64,000 bases of DNA from SCGC-AAA076-P13 sp905478035 (GTDB taxonomy: Bacteria > Pseudomonadota > Gammaproteobacteria > Magnimaribacterales > D2472), in assembly GCA_943846785.1 (NCBI GenBank), contig OX044367.1, positions 496,001 to 560,000 of the forward strand. Reading direction: 5' to 3'. The stretch's first letter is position 1, and each line of letters begins with the position of its first letter. A program made the translations under genes and the position numbers. Below the pieces are notes generated by a model. It ran no database searches, was not told the DNA's origin, and saw only the letters and a program-made list of their open reading frames with translations. Positions 33,460 to 42,476 of this stretch are shown here, in pieces.

Positions 33460-34563
33460 ATGTCAAAGAGAGACTACTACGAAACACTTGAAGTCTCTCG
33501 GGATGCTTCTGCTGCTGAATTAAAAAAAGCTTTCAAAAAGAAAGCCATGAAGTTTCATCCTGATCGAAACCCTGATAATCCTGAAGCTGCCTCTAAGTTT
33601 AAAGAAGCTGCTGAAGCTTATGAAGTGCTCAATGATCCTCAAAAGAAATCTGCATATGATCAATTCGGTCATTCAGGAGTAGAGGGAATGGGAGCTGGCG
33701 GTCAAGGCTTCAATGATGTAAATATTAATGATATTTTTGGAGATATTTTTGGAGATGTTTTTGGCACAAGATCATCTTCTAGAAGATCTAGAAGAGGTTC
33801 CGATCTTCAATATAATTTAGATCTAAGTTTAAAAGAAGCTGTACTTGGTGCTCAGAAGAAAATAAAAATACCATCACATAAATCTTGTAATGATTGTGAT
33901 GGAAGTGGTGCAGCAAGAGGTTCAAGTCCAAGCGTTTGTTCAAATTGTAATGGTGCTGGACAAGTAAGAATGCAGCAAGGCTTTTTTTCAGTCCAGCAAA
34001 CATGCTCTTCATGTTCTGGTTCAGGACAAATAATTAAAGATCCTTGTAAGCCTTGTAGAGGCTTAGGAGCCACTAAAGAAAATAAAACTCTGTCAGTAAA
34101 TATCCCTGCTGGTGTAGATAATGGAGATAAAGTTAGACTTACTGGTGAAGGAGAGTGGGAGAAGGGAGGACAATCAGGTGATCTTTATGTTGCAATAAGA
34201 GTTATTGATAATCCTATTTTTGAAAGAGAGGGTAAAGATTTATATCTTGAAGCTCCTATTCCATTTGAGATTTCTATTATTGGTGGAGCAATAAAAATAC
34301 CAACTTTAGAAGGATCGCTGTCATTAAAAATCCCATCTCAAACGCAAACTGGAAAAATTTTTAGAATTAAAGGTAAGGGCGCTGCTGTTGTTAGAAATTC
34401 TAGAAGAGGTGATTTACTTTGCAGAGTTATTGTTGAAACTCCATCTAACCTTGATAGAAAGCAATCTAAATTATTAAAAGAATTCACTGATTCATTAAAT
34501 CAATCCAAAAATTATCCAGGAACAGAGTCATTTTCTAAAGCTTCAGAAAAATTTAAAGAATAA
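33460..34563 (+). CDS. dnaJ: Chaperone DnaJ (Hsp40)
   Basis: 367 residues (E. coli 376). The J domain has HPD in KFHPDRNPDNPEA near residue 33. A glycine-rich linker follows. Four zinc-finger repeats are present: CNDCDGSG, CSNCNGAG, CSSCSGSG and CKPCRGLG. Type I DnaJ. The stop overlaps the dapB ATG by one base. Confidence 0.98.
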   Translation: MSKRDYYETLEVSRDASAAELKKAFKKKAMKFHPDRNPDNPEAASKFKEAAEAYEVLNDPQKKSAYDQFGHSGVEGMGAGGQGFNDVNINDIFGDIFGDVFGTRSSSRRSRRGSDLQYNLDLSLKEAVLGAQKKIKIPSHKSCNDCDGSGAARGSSPSVCSNCNGAGQVRMQQGFFSVQQTCSSCSGSGQIIKDPCKPCRGLGATKENKTLSVNIPAGVDNGDKVRLTGEGEWEKGGQSGDLYVAIRVIDNPIFEREGKDLYLEAPIPFEISIIGGAIKIPTLEGSLSLKIPSQTQTGKIFRIKGKGAAVVRNSRRGDLLCRVIVETPSNLDRKQSKLLKEFTDSLNQSKNYPGTESFSKASEKFKE

Positions 34564-35222
34564 TGCCTAATATATATATAAATGGTCTATCAGGAAAAAT
34601 GGGCCAGGTAATATCGCAACTATGTAAAGCTGATAATAATAAAGTACTCACTTCAAAAAACTTTGATAAAATCGATGTTGTAATAGATTTTTCAAGACCA
34701 GAATCCACAATAAAGCTCTTGAAAGATTTTGAAGGCCAAAATATACCTTTTGTCATTGGAACCACTGGTTTTAGCAACGAACAAATAAGCTTAATTGAAA
34801 AGGCTTCAGCCAAAATACCAATTCTTCTATCATTTAATATGAGTAAGGGAATATTCACACTCAAAAACTCTATTAAAAATTTTCTTAAAGATAACGATCA
34901 AGAACTACAATGTTTTATTGAAGAAACGCATCATACATCTAAAATAGACTCTCCATCAGGAACAGCCATAGAATTAAAAAATTTCATTAATAATAGTGAT
35001 TCTAATAAAAAAATTAAGTCCTTAAACATTAAATCTTTAAGGTTTGGAGATGTTAATGGTATTCATAAAGTTTGCTTTACATTTAATTCAAATAAAATTG
35101 AATTTAAGCACGAGGCTCTTTCAAGAAATATTTTTGCTGAAGGAGCGCTCGAGATTGCTAATAAGATTTTAAAGAAAGACCCTGGTTTATATCAATTACA
35201 GAATTTTTTTGATGATAAATAG
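34563..35222 (+). CDS. dapB: 4-hydroxy-tetrahydrodipicolinate reductase, compact form
   Basis: 219 residues, about 50 fewer than E. coli DapB (273); the first Rossmann region is trimmed, jumping from GLSGKMGQVI to DVVIDFSRPESTIKLL. The active-site motif EETHHTSKIDSPSGTA, with the paired His and the Lys, is intact. DapB makes tetrahydrodipicolinate for lysine and peptidoglycan. TAATG coupling to dnaJ puts it in the chaperone operon, a gene order also seen in other gammaproteobacteria. Confidence 0.93.
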   Translation: MPNIYINGLSGKMGQVISQLCKADNNKVLTSKNFDKIDVVIDFSRPESTIKLLKDFEGQNIPFVIGTTGFSNEQISLIEKASAKIPILLSFNMSKGIFTLKNSIKNFLKDNDQELQCFIEETHHTSKIDSPSGTAIELKNFINNSDSNKKIKSLNIKSLRFGDVNGIHKVCFTFNSNKIEFKHEALSRNIFAEGALEIANKILKKDPGLYQLQNFFDDK

Positions 35223-35290
35223 CTTTTAAAAGACCAATTTCTTCTATAGAATACAACAACTTTTAACACGAAGGTCCTAGATTTTAAAGT

Positions 35291-35345
35291 TGGGGTGCTC
35301 ATTTGAGTCAACTTTATTGGGATTGGAGAAATAACCCCAGGAGAA
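35291..35345 (+). promoter_or_regulatory. Structured leader before rpsB
   Basis: TGGGGT at 35291-35296 pairs with ACCCCA at 35334-35339, immediately before the AGGAGA ribosome binding site (35340-35345). Inside it a small hairpin CTC-ATTT-GAG lies at 35298-35307. S2 is known to repress rpsB-tsf through a conserved leader in gammaproteobacteria; position and shape suit such an element, but assignment is inference. Confidence 0.55.
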
Positions 35346-35350
35346 TAAAA

Positions 35351-36268
35351 TTGAGTATAGTTTCTGTAAAAGACCTGTTACATGCAGGCGTTCATTTCGG
35401 TCATCAACAAAGGTTTTGGAATCCAAAAATGGAACAGTACATTTTTGATACTAGAAAACAAATAAGCATTATTAATCTTGATCTTACCCAAGAGCATTTA
35501 AGTGCAGCTGCCTCTAAGGTTGAAGATATATGTTCAAAAGGTAATAAAGTACTTTTTGTTGGAACAAAAAGATCTGCAAGTAAAACAATCAAAGATGAAG
35601 CTTCTGCTTTAGGGCTACCGTATGTTAATAAAAGGTGGCTTGGTGGAACTCTTACCAACTGGAAAACAATAAGAGGCTCAATAAGAAGATTACAAGATAT
35701 TGAAGAAATGATTTCATCTGGAAGAATAGAAAAACTTATAAAGAAAGAAGCTGTTGAAATTCAGAAAGAGTATACAAAACTTGAAGCAAGTGTTGGCGGA
35801 ATCAAAGACATGAAAGGTCTTCCGGATGCTATTTTTGTTATTGATGTGAAGTATGAAAAAATAGCTGTATTAGAAGCAAAAAAAATGGGCATCCCTGTTA
35901 TAGCTTTAGTAGATACAAACTCAGATCCAGATGGCATTGATATGGTAATACCAGGCAATGATGATGCTATTAGATCTATCAGACTAATAACTAAAATTAT
36001 TGCAGATTCTTGTGCAAGAGGTCTCGAGTCATCTAAAGGCTATGCACCAATTTCAGATAAGGAATCTCCTGTAATACAAACTATAAAAAAAGAAGAGCCA
36101 GTAGTTGAAGAAGCTAAAACTGAAGAGGTTGTAGCTGAAGAGCCAGTAGTTGAAGAAGCTAAAACTGAAGAGGTTGTAGCTGAAGAGCCAGTAGTTGAAG
36201 AAGCTAAAACTGAAGAGGTTGTAGCTGAGGATTCTGATACTAGCGATAACAAAGAGGAAGTTAAGTAA
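35351..36268 (+). CDS. rpsB: 30S ribosomal protein S2 with repetitive acidic tail
   Basis: 305 residues from TTG 35351 (SIVSVKDLLHAGVHFGHQ), with AGGAGA 5 nt upstream; a longer frame from 35303 runs through the structured leader and is rejected. The core is normal: NPKMEQYIFDTRKQ, KRWLGGTLTNWKT, ALVDTNSDPDGIDMVIPGNDDA. It is about 64 residues longer than E. coli S2 because of a C-terminal tail with three identical 15-residue repeats (EEPVVEEAKTEEVVA). S2 is the last 30S protein to assemble and recruits S1. Confidence 0.97.
   Translation: MSIVSVKDLLHAGVHFGHQQRFWNPKMEQYIFDTRKQISIINLDLTQEHLSAAASKVEDICSKGNKVLFVGTKRSASKTIKDEASALGLPYVNKRWLGGTLTNWKTIRGSIRRLQDIEEMISSGRIEKLIKKEAVEIQKEYTKLEASVGGIKDMKGLPDAIFVIDVKYEKIAVLEAKKMGIPVIALVDTNSDPDGIDMVIPGNDDAIRSIRLITKIIADSCARGLESSKGYAPISDKESPVIQTIKKEEPVVEEAKTEEVVAEEPVVEEAKTEEVVAEEPVVEEAKTEEVVAEDSDTSDNKEEVK
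36092..36226 (+). repeat. Perfect 3 x 45 bp tandem repeat in rpsB
   Basis: Three identical copies (36092-36136, 36137-36181, 36182-36226), each encoding EEPVVEEAKTEEVVA, in frame. Copies are identical at DNA level, including synonymous positions, which points to recent expansion or homogenisation. Confidence 0.97.
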
Positions 36269-36270
36269 AA

Positions 36271-37128
36271 ATGGAAATCAAAGCATCTCAAGTTAAAGAA
36301 TTAAGAGATATGTCAGGTGTCGCAATGATGGAATGCAAAAGAGCATTAGTTGATTGCGAAGGAGATATTCAAAAAGCATTAGATTTATTAAGATCTAATA
36401 GTGCACTTAAGGCTGAAAAGAAAGCATCAAGAGTTGCTGCAGACGGTATTCTTAGAGCCTTCTCAGGTAAGAATTATTCAACTTTAATAGAAATAAATTC
36501 TGAAACTGATTTTGCATCAAAAGATGCAAATTTCTTAGGTTTTGCTAATAACGTGGAAGAATTCATTTCTCAAAATAAACTTCTTAATATTAGTGAAATA
36601 CAAGAATCTGAAATCGAAGAAAAAAGAAAATCTTTAGTTCAAACTATTGGAGAAAATATTCAATTAAGAAGACTTGAGACTATTGAGTATGACGCAGAAA
36701 TGAATGCTGGAATGTATATGCATTCAGATTCTAAACTTGCATCTGTTGTTGTAGTTTCTGGAGGAGATGAATCTTTGGCTAAAGATATAGCAATGCATGT
36801 AGCAGCATTCAATCCATTATGCCTTTCCCAAGATGATCTCGATTCTGAAATTTTAGAAAGGGAGAAGGCTATATATATGGTTCAAGCAGAAGAGTCTGGA
36901 AAACCAAAAGAAATAATGGAAAAAATGATAGAAGGTAAATTAAAAAGATATTTATCTGAAGTCTCTCTTTTATCTCAATCCTTTGTTAAAGATCCTGATT
37001 TAACAATAAAACAACTTCTTGAAAAGAATGATGCAACAATTCAGTCATATTCAAGACTTAAAGTAGGAGAAGGCATAGAAGTTGAAACTAAGAATTTTGC
37101 CGATGAGGTAGCTGAACAGTTAAAATAA
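36271..37128 (+). CDS. tsf: Elongation factor Ts
   Basis: 285 residues (E. coli 283). The N-terminal UBA-like part has VKELRDMSGVAMMECKRALVDCEGD; the core has INSETDFASKDANFLGFA, whose Asp-Phe inserts into EF-Tu. It recycles EF-Tu GDP. It starts 2 nt after rpsB. Confidence 0.98.
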   Translation: MEIKASQVKELRDMSGVAMMECKRALVDCEGDIQKALDLLRSNSALKAEKKASRVAADGILRAFSGKNYSTLIEINSETDFASKDANFLGFANNVEEFISQNKLLNISEIQESEIEEKRKSLVQTIGENIQLRRLETIEYDAEMNAGMYMHSDSKLASVVVVSGGDESLAKDIAMHVAAFNPLCLSQDDLDSEILEREKAIYMVQAEESGKPKEIMEKMIEGKLKRYLSEVSLLSQSFVKDPDLTIKQLLEKNDATIQSYSRLKVGEGIEVETKNFADEVAEQLK

Positions 37129-37132
37129 ATCT

Positions 37133-37846
37133 ATGACCAACTTAATCCACAAAAGAATCCTCGTTAAATTTAGTGGGGAGTCTGTTGCTGGTGATGATGA
37201 GCATGGTATCGATCCAAAGATTCTTGATCAAATGGCTTCCTCAGTAAGCGCATGCAAAGAATTGGGCGCCCAAATTGGAATTGTTATCGGTGGCGGTAAC
37301 CTTTTTAGAGGTGAGAAATTAAATAAAGCAGGAATGGACAGGGTTGCTGGTGATCACATGGGGATGCTAGCGACTGTAATGAATGGAATTGCTTTAAGAG
37401 ATGCGCTTGAAAGAGCTGGTATTAAAACAAGAGTAATGTCAGCAATATCAATGTCTGGAATGGTAGAGCATTATGATAGAAGACTTGCAATACAATTATT
37501 AAGCGATGGTTATGTTGTTATATTTACTGCGGGAACTGGTAATCCTTTCTTCACTACTGATACTGCTGGATGTTTAAGAGCAATAGAGACTCAATCTGAT
37601 CTTATGCTTAAAGCAACAAGAGTTGATGGGGTCTATGATTCAGATCCCGAGATAAATAAAGATGCAGAATTCTTTTCTGAGCTATCTTTTGATGATGCAA
37701 TTACAAAGAATTTAAAGGTAATGGATGCAACAGCATTAACACTTGCAAGAGATCATAAATTACCCATTAAAGTTTTTAATGTTAATACACCAAATGCTCT
37801 GAAAAATATCATTTGTGGTGAAAAGATAGGTACGCTAATATCATAA
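37133..37846 (+). CDS. pyrH: UMP kinase
   Basis: 237 residues (E. coli 241). Amino-acid-kinase fold: KRILVKFSGESVAGDD, IVIGGGNLFRG and FTAGTGNPFFTTDTAG, the last being the UMP-binding segment. Makes UDP for RNA, DNA and envelope precursors. Canonical tsf-pyrH-frr order. Confidence 0.98.
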   Translation: MTNLIHKRILVKFSGESVAGDDEHGIDPKILDQMASSVSACKELGAQIGIVIGGGNLFRGEKLNKAGMDRVAGDHMGMLATVMNGIALRDALERAGIKTRVMSAISMSGMVEHYDRRLAIQLLSDGYVVIFTAGTGNPFFTTDTAGCLRAIETQSDLMLKATRVDGVYDSDPEINKDAEFFSELSFDDAITKNLKVMDATALTLARDHKLPIKVFNVNTPNALKNIICGEKIGTLIS

Positions 37847-37847
37847 T

Positions 37848-38402
37848 ATGAATGAATTAATAAATACTGTTGCTGAGAGGATGGAAAAATCCATATCTTC
37901 TCTAAATCAAGCTTTTAACAAAATCAGAACTGGAAGAGCTAACCCTTCTATTTTAGACGACATAAAAGTTGATTATTACGGGACTCCTACTGTACTTAAT
38001 CAAGCAGCTAGCATTAGTGTAGAAGATGGCAGATCTTTGGTTATCTCGCCTTGGGATAAATCATTAATTCCTGAGATAGAAAAAGCTATTATGAATTCAA
38101 ATCTAGGTTTAAACCCAAGCACATCTTCAGACTTAATTAGAATATCTATGCCTTCATTAACTGAAGAAACAAGACAAGATTATATTAAGCAAGCAAGGTC
38201 AGAGGCTGAAAATGCAAGAGTGTCAATTAGAAGCATAAGAAGAGACGCGAACCAATCCATTAAAGATAGTCAAACATCTGGAGATATTTCTGAGGATGAG
38301 CAAAGGCGCATGGAAGATTTGGTCCAAAAAGAAACAGATAAATATATAGCTTTAGTAGACTCAGAACTTAAGAAGAAAGAAGCTGATCTTTTAGAAATCT
38401 AA
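37848..38402 (+). CDS. frr: Ribosome recycling factor
   Basis: 184 residues (E. coli 185). Three-helix bundle with the central segment KIRTGRANPSILDDIKVDYYG and the basic arm SEAENARVSIRSIRRDAN. Splits post-termination ribosomes with EF-G. Starts one base after pyrH. Confidence 0.98.
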   Translation: MNELINTVAERMEKSISSLNQAFNKIRTGRANPSILDDIKVDYYGTPTVLNQAASISVEDGRSLVISPWDKSLIPEIEKAIMNSNLGLNPSTSSDLIRISMPSLTEETRQDYIKQARSEAENARVSIRSIRRDANQSIKDSQTSGDISEDEQRRMEDLVQKETDKYIALVDSELKKKEADLLEI

Positions 38403-38410
38403 AAAGCCCA

Positions 38411-39136
38411 ATGGCTAAAACATTAGGACAAATCTTAAAGAGTGGTTTAAATATTGCTGTCATAATGGATGGAAACGGAAGATGGGCATTATCTAATTCA
38501 TTAAACGTAAGCAAAGGCCATCAAAAGGGAGTTCAGGTAGTTAGAGATATAGTTGAAGAAGCTATAAGGCAAAAAATATCATCTTTAACACTTTATGCAT
38601 TTAGTTCGGAAAATTGGTCAAGACCAAAAGCTGAAATTGATGCAATAAAGAAACTTGTTATAACCGCTGTAGATGAGCAGGTACCAGAGTTAGTTCAACA
38701 AAAAGTAAAACTAAAATTTTTTGGAAGACATGATGATTTCGGTTCAAAGGTACTAACTAAAATTAAAGAAGCAGAATCTCAGACTAATATCCCATCTCCC
38801 TCTCTTCATTTAAATGTAGCACTTGGTTATGGAGGAAGACAAGATATTGTTGATTTAACAAAACAAATAGCATCAAAGGTACTTTCCAAAGAAATTAATG
38901 CTGAAGATATAAATGAAGAAATGATTAGTAATTATTCATGTGTTCCTGAAGATAAAATTGATTTATTAATTAGGACTGGAGGGGATAAAAGAATAAGTAA
39001 TTTTCTCTTGTATCAAATTGCCTATGCTGAAATTTGTTTTGTAGAAAAATTTTGGCCTGATTTTGATAAAGATGATTTTATAGATTGCATCAATAATTTT
39101 AAAAAAGTGAGTAGAAGGTTTGGCGCAAGAGTTTAA
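38411..39136 (+). CDS. uppS: Undecaprenyl diphosphate synthase
   Basis: 241 residues (E. coli 253). The cis-prenyltransferase motif VIMDGNGRWA holds the catalytic Asp. LYAFSSENWSRP and LIRTGGDKRISNFLLYQIAYAE bind substrates. Makes the C55 carrier for peptidoglycan and O-antigen. Its 3' end overlaps the cdsA start by 17 nt. Confidence 0.97.
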   Translation: MAKTLGQILKSGLNIAVIMDGNGRWALSNSLNVSKGHQKGVQVVRDIVEEAIRQKISSLTLYAFSSENWSRPKAEIDAIKKLVITAVDEQVPELVQQKVKLKFFGRHDDFGSKVLTKIKEAESQTNIPSPSLHLNVALGYGGRQDIVDLTKQIASKVLSKEINAEDINEEMISNYSCVPEDKIDLLIRTGGDKRISNFLLYQIAYAEICFVEKFWPDFDKDDFIDCINNFKKVSRRFGARV

Positions 39137-39938
39137 ACAAAATTTCATAACAAGATCGCTAACTGGCCTAGGCATAACTTTGCCGGTTTTCTTTATTATT
39201 TTTCTTGAAAATGATTATGTATTTGTTGCATTCCTATTATTAATAACAGGGTTAAGTATTTATGAATGGTTCAAAAACTCTAACAATAAGAGTTTTTTAG
39301 CTGACAGTATCATCATTTCACTATTTGCTATATTAACTGCATTATATTCCGATAAATTTTTCTTCTATGTTGTACTTTTTACATCAATTTTTTGGCTTTT
39401 ATTTTGCATTTCGCTTGCAACACAATCATATAAAAAATTAAGCTTTACTTCATTTGAAAATATTTTTCTTAGGGCACTCATTCCACTTGGTTTCTTTGGA
39501 AGTGGGGTTTTTTTAATTAGCCAAGACAACTTCCTGTCATTTTCTAATTACTACTTAATGCTAATAATTATTCTTAATTCAGCGATATCAGATAGTTCAG
39601 CTTACCTGGTTGGTTCTTTTTTTGGAAAAAACTCATTACTCAAAGAAATTAGTCCAAATAAAACTCTAGAAGGTTTTGTTGGTGGCGTTTCTAGTTCTGC
39701 TATTTTTGCATTTTTAATAGTATATTTTTTTGATGTTCATTTAGTTTTGATAGCGATTTTTGCTTTAGGATCTGTATTTGCATTTACAGGAGATTACTTT
39801 TTTAGCTTCCTAAAAAGACAAAGTGGTATAAAGGATACTGGATCTATGTTGCCAGGTCATGGTGGTATTTTAGATAGAATGGATTCACATTTTTCTGCAA
39901 CTCCAGTAATTATTATTTTAATATTTTTTCTTATATAA
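39120..39938 (+). CDS. cdsA: Phosphatidate cytidylyltransferase
   Basis: 272 residues with about eight membrane segments. The family signature is at the C-terminus: KDTGSMLPGHGGILDRMDS. Makes CDP-diacylglycerol for all phospholipids. Start is TTG 39120 inside uppS; the nearby GAAGG is only about 2 nt upstream, so the exact start is uncertain. Confidence 0.95.
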   Translation: MAQEFKQNFITRSLTGLGITLPVFFIIFLENDYVFVAFLLLITGLSIYEWFKNSNNKSFLADSIIISLFAILTALYSDKFFFYVVLFTSIFWLLFCISLATQSYKKLSFTSFENIFLRALIPLGFFGSGVFLISQDNFLSFSNYYLMLIIILNSAISDSSAYLVGSFFGKNSLLKEISPNKTLEGFVGGVSSSAIFAFLIVYFFDVHLVLIAIFALGSVFAFTGDYFFSFLKRQSGIKDTGSMLPGHGGILDRMDSHFSATPVIIILIFFLI

Positions 39939-41093
39939 ATGAAAAATATACTTTTACTTGGAGCCACAGGTAGTATTGGGCAAAGCGTACTCTCAGTAAT
40001 TGATCAAAATAAAGATCTATTAAATTTATATGCAATTACTTTAGATAAAAATATATCCAAAGCAGAAGAGATCTCAAAAATATTTTCTCCAGATTATATA
40101 TATATTAATTGTGAAAAATCTTTTAGTAAATTCAATACAGAATCTAAGAATAAAGCCATTACTATCAATGGAAGCTCTGACTTAAGTAATTTAATTTTTG
40201 ACGATAATATAGATATTATTATATCTGCAGTCTCTGGATTTGCTGGACTTGAGGCAACAGCAATTGCAGCAAAGACAGGTAAGACAATTTTACTTGCCAA
40301 TAAAGAAAGTATTGTTACCGCAGGTGAAATCATTTTATCATCAGCAGCCTCAAGTGGAACTACGATTATTCCAATAGACAGCGAACATAATGCTATTTTT
40401 CAATGCCTTGCAGGAGAAAAAAGTACAAATGATGTTTCAAAAATTATAATAACTGCATCGGGTGGACCGTTTTTAGATAAAAAATTAGATGAGCTCAAAA
40501 ATGTAACTAAAGAAGAGGCATTAAAGCATCCTAATTGGAGCATGGGATCGAAAATATCAATTGATTCGGCAACTTTGGTTAATAAATGTCTTGAATTAAT
40601 AGAAGCTAAGTACTTATTCGATTTGGATGAAAAGTTTTTCGAATTAGTTGTCCATCCTCAAAGTATTATTCATTCCATAGTTACATACAGAGATGGTTCT
40701 AGTATTTGTCAGATGAGCAATCCTGATATGAGGGTTCCAATTGCTCATGCATTATCGAATGAACGAAGATTAAATATTAATTTTAATGAAATTAATTTTT
40801 CTGGACTCAATCTTTCTTTTAATGATTTTCCTGAAGATAGAAAAAAACTGGAAAATATTGCTAGAGAAGTTTGTAATAAAGGGCATAGTTCTGGAATTAT
40901 TTTAAATGCTGCAAATGAAGTAGCAGTTGATAGTTTTCTTCATGATGAGATATCTTTTAGTCAAATTTATGACGTTATATATAGAACTTTTGATACGACT
41001 ACTATGTCTAATATTAATGACATAGAGTCAATTTATGAAAAAGACATAGAATCACGCATGGAGGCTAAGAAGGTGGTAAAATCCATCTCTTAA
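39939..41093 (+). CDS. dxr: 1-deoxy-D-xylulose 5-phosphate reductoisomerase
   Basis: 384 residues (E. coli 398). NADPH site LLGATGSIGQSVLSVI; metal and substrate residues in LANKESIVTAG, PIDSEHNAIFQ and HPNWSMGSKISIDSATLVNK. Second step of the MEP isoprenoid pathway, which supplies UppS and IspB. Abuts cdsA. Confidence 0.98.
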   Translation: MKNILLLGATGSIGQSVLSVIDQNKDLLNLYAITLDKNISKAEEISKIFSPDYIYINCEKSFSKFNTESKNKAITINGSSDLSNLIFDDNIDIIISAVSGFAGLEATAIAAKTGKTILLANKESIVTAGEIILSSAASSGTTIIPIDSEHNAIFQCLAGEKSTNDVSKIIITASGGPFLDKKLDELKNVTKEEALKHPNWSMGSKISIDSATLVNKCLELIEAKYLFDLDEKFFELVVHPQSIIHSIVTYRDGSSICQMSNPDMRVPIAHALSNERRLNINFNEINFSGLNLSFNDFPEDRKKLENIAREVCNKGHSSGIILNAANEVAVDSFLHDEISFSQIYDVIYRTFDTTTMSNINDIESIYEKDIESRMEAKKVVKSIS

Positions 41094-41106
41094 AAAATAA
41101 GAAATT

Positions 41107-42468
41107 ATGATTACATTTATTATTTACCTTTTATCATTTATGGCGCTTCTTGGTGTTCTAGTAACCATCCATGAGTATGGTCATTTTATAGTTGCAAGAC
41201 TTTGTAAAGTTCATGTTCAAAGATTTTCTTTGGGTATGGGTCCTGTTATGTATACCAAAATGGATAAACATGGAACTGAGTTTGCACTTTCGTTGCTTCC
41301 TTTGGGTGGATATGTATCCATGATCACTAATAAATTAATAGAGGTGGAGCCCGAAATTAAAGAAACACTTTCAGATGAGCAACTTAAGAATACTTTTGAT
41401 TCAAAGCCTAAATGGCAAAGAGCATCAATCATGTTTGCAGGACCATTAGCTAACTTTCTTCTTTCAATTTTTATATTTTCAATAATTTTTTTAAATACCC
41501 CAGACCCTCAATCAGTAACTGTCATTAAAGACCAAAACTCATCAATTATTTTTAAGAGTGATGGCGAATTTATACTCCCAGGCGATCAAATTAAATCAAT
41601 TAATTCGGTAAACATTAATGATCCAAAAGACATTAATTTAGAGCTGTTATCTTATGCTGGTTATTCTGGCTATATAGACCTTGGACTAAAGAGAAATGAT
41701 ATTAATAATTTGGTTAATGTAAGCATTCAAGTTGCAGATTATTTGCCTACATCTGAATCCCAATCCAATCCTTTAGGATACCTTGGTTTAACTGTAGAAA
41801 ATAAGATGAAGCCAATAGTTGGACAAATAGTTTCTGGTGGAGCAGCAGAGTTAGCAGGGCTGAAACCTAACGACGTCATAAAAAGAATAGATACTCAAAA
41901 AATTAATTATGCCAGTGACTTAAGGGCAGCTGTTTTAACAATACCAAATTCTACTGCATTATTTAATATAGAAAGAAATGGGGAATTAATACAGATTCCT
42001 GTAAGGATACAATCACTTTTAGATAGCGAAGGCAAAGAATATGGTGCAATTGGGATTGCGTTTGGAACAACTAGAAGCTTATCTCAAGCAGTATCTAAAG
42101 GAGTATTTGAAACATATAATTTAAGCAAAAAAACATTACAATTTATTGGCAAAATGTTAACTGGCAATATGGGTACTGAAAATTTAAGCGGACCCATTGG
42201 TATCGCAGAAATGGCAGGCAACACCGCACAAGCTGGCCTACTTCCATTCATGTATCTAATGGCATTGCTTAGCATAAGTCTTGCTGTATTAAATCTTTTA
42301 CCAATTCCTGTTTTGGATGGCGGTCAGCTTACACTGCTGGGCATCGAAGCTATAAGAGGCAAGCCTTTATCAGAAAAAGTAGAAAATTATATTTATAGCG
42401 GGGGTGCAATTCTTGTTGGTATGCTAATGATTTTTGCAGTATTTAACGACGTTTCAAGATTTTTTTAG
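41107..42468 (+). CDS. rseP: Site-2 intramembrane zinc protease RseP
   Basis: 453 residues (E. coli 450). The zinc motif HEYGH is in the first membrane segment (VTIHEYGHFIVARL) and the third ligand in NLLPIPVLDGGQL near residue 400. Two PDZ domains lie between (about 115-295; second with GGAAELAGLKPNDVIKRID). Cleaves RseA and remnant signal peptides. Upstream of bamA, as usual. Confidence 0.96.
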   Translation: MITFIIYLLSFMALLGVLVTIHEYGHFIVARLCKVHVQRFSLGMGPVMYTKMDKHGTEFALSLLPLGGYVSMITNKLIEVEPEIKETLSDEQLKNTFDSKPKWQRASIMFAGPLANFLLSIFIFSIIFLNTPDPQSVTVIKDQNSSIIFKSDGEFILPGDQIKSINSVNINDPKDINLELLSYAGYSGYIDLGLKRNDINNLVNVSIQVADYLPTSESQSNPLGYLGLTVENKMKPIVGQIVSGGAAELAGLKPNDVIKRIDTQKINYASDLRAAVLTIPNSTALFNIERNGELIQIPVRIQSLLDSEGKEYGAIGIAFGTTRSLSQAVSKGVFETYNLSKKTLQFIGKMLTGNMGTENLSGPIGIAEMAGNTAQAGLLPFMYLMALLSISLAVLNLLPIPVLDGGQLTLLGIEAIRGKPLSEKVENYIYSGGAILVGMLMIFAVFNDVSRFF

Positions 42469-42476
42469 GAAAGCAA

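Noticed and set aside
35303..35350. A 16-residue N-terminal extension of S2
   Set aside because: It runs through the structured leader, has no family support, and a good ribosome binding site precedes the TTG at 35351.
36040..36291. Minus-strand open frame rich in Ser/Thr across the rpsB repeats
   Set aside because: It is the antisense shadow of the repetitive acidic tail, with no start signal.
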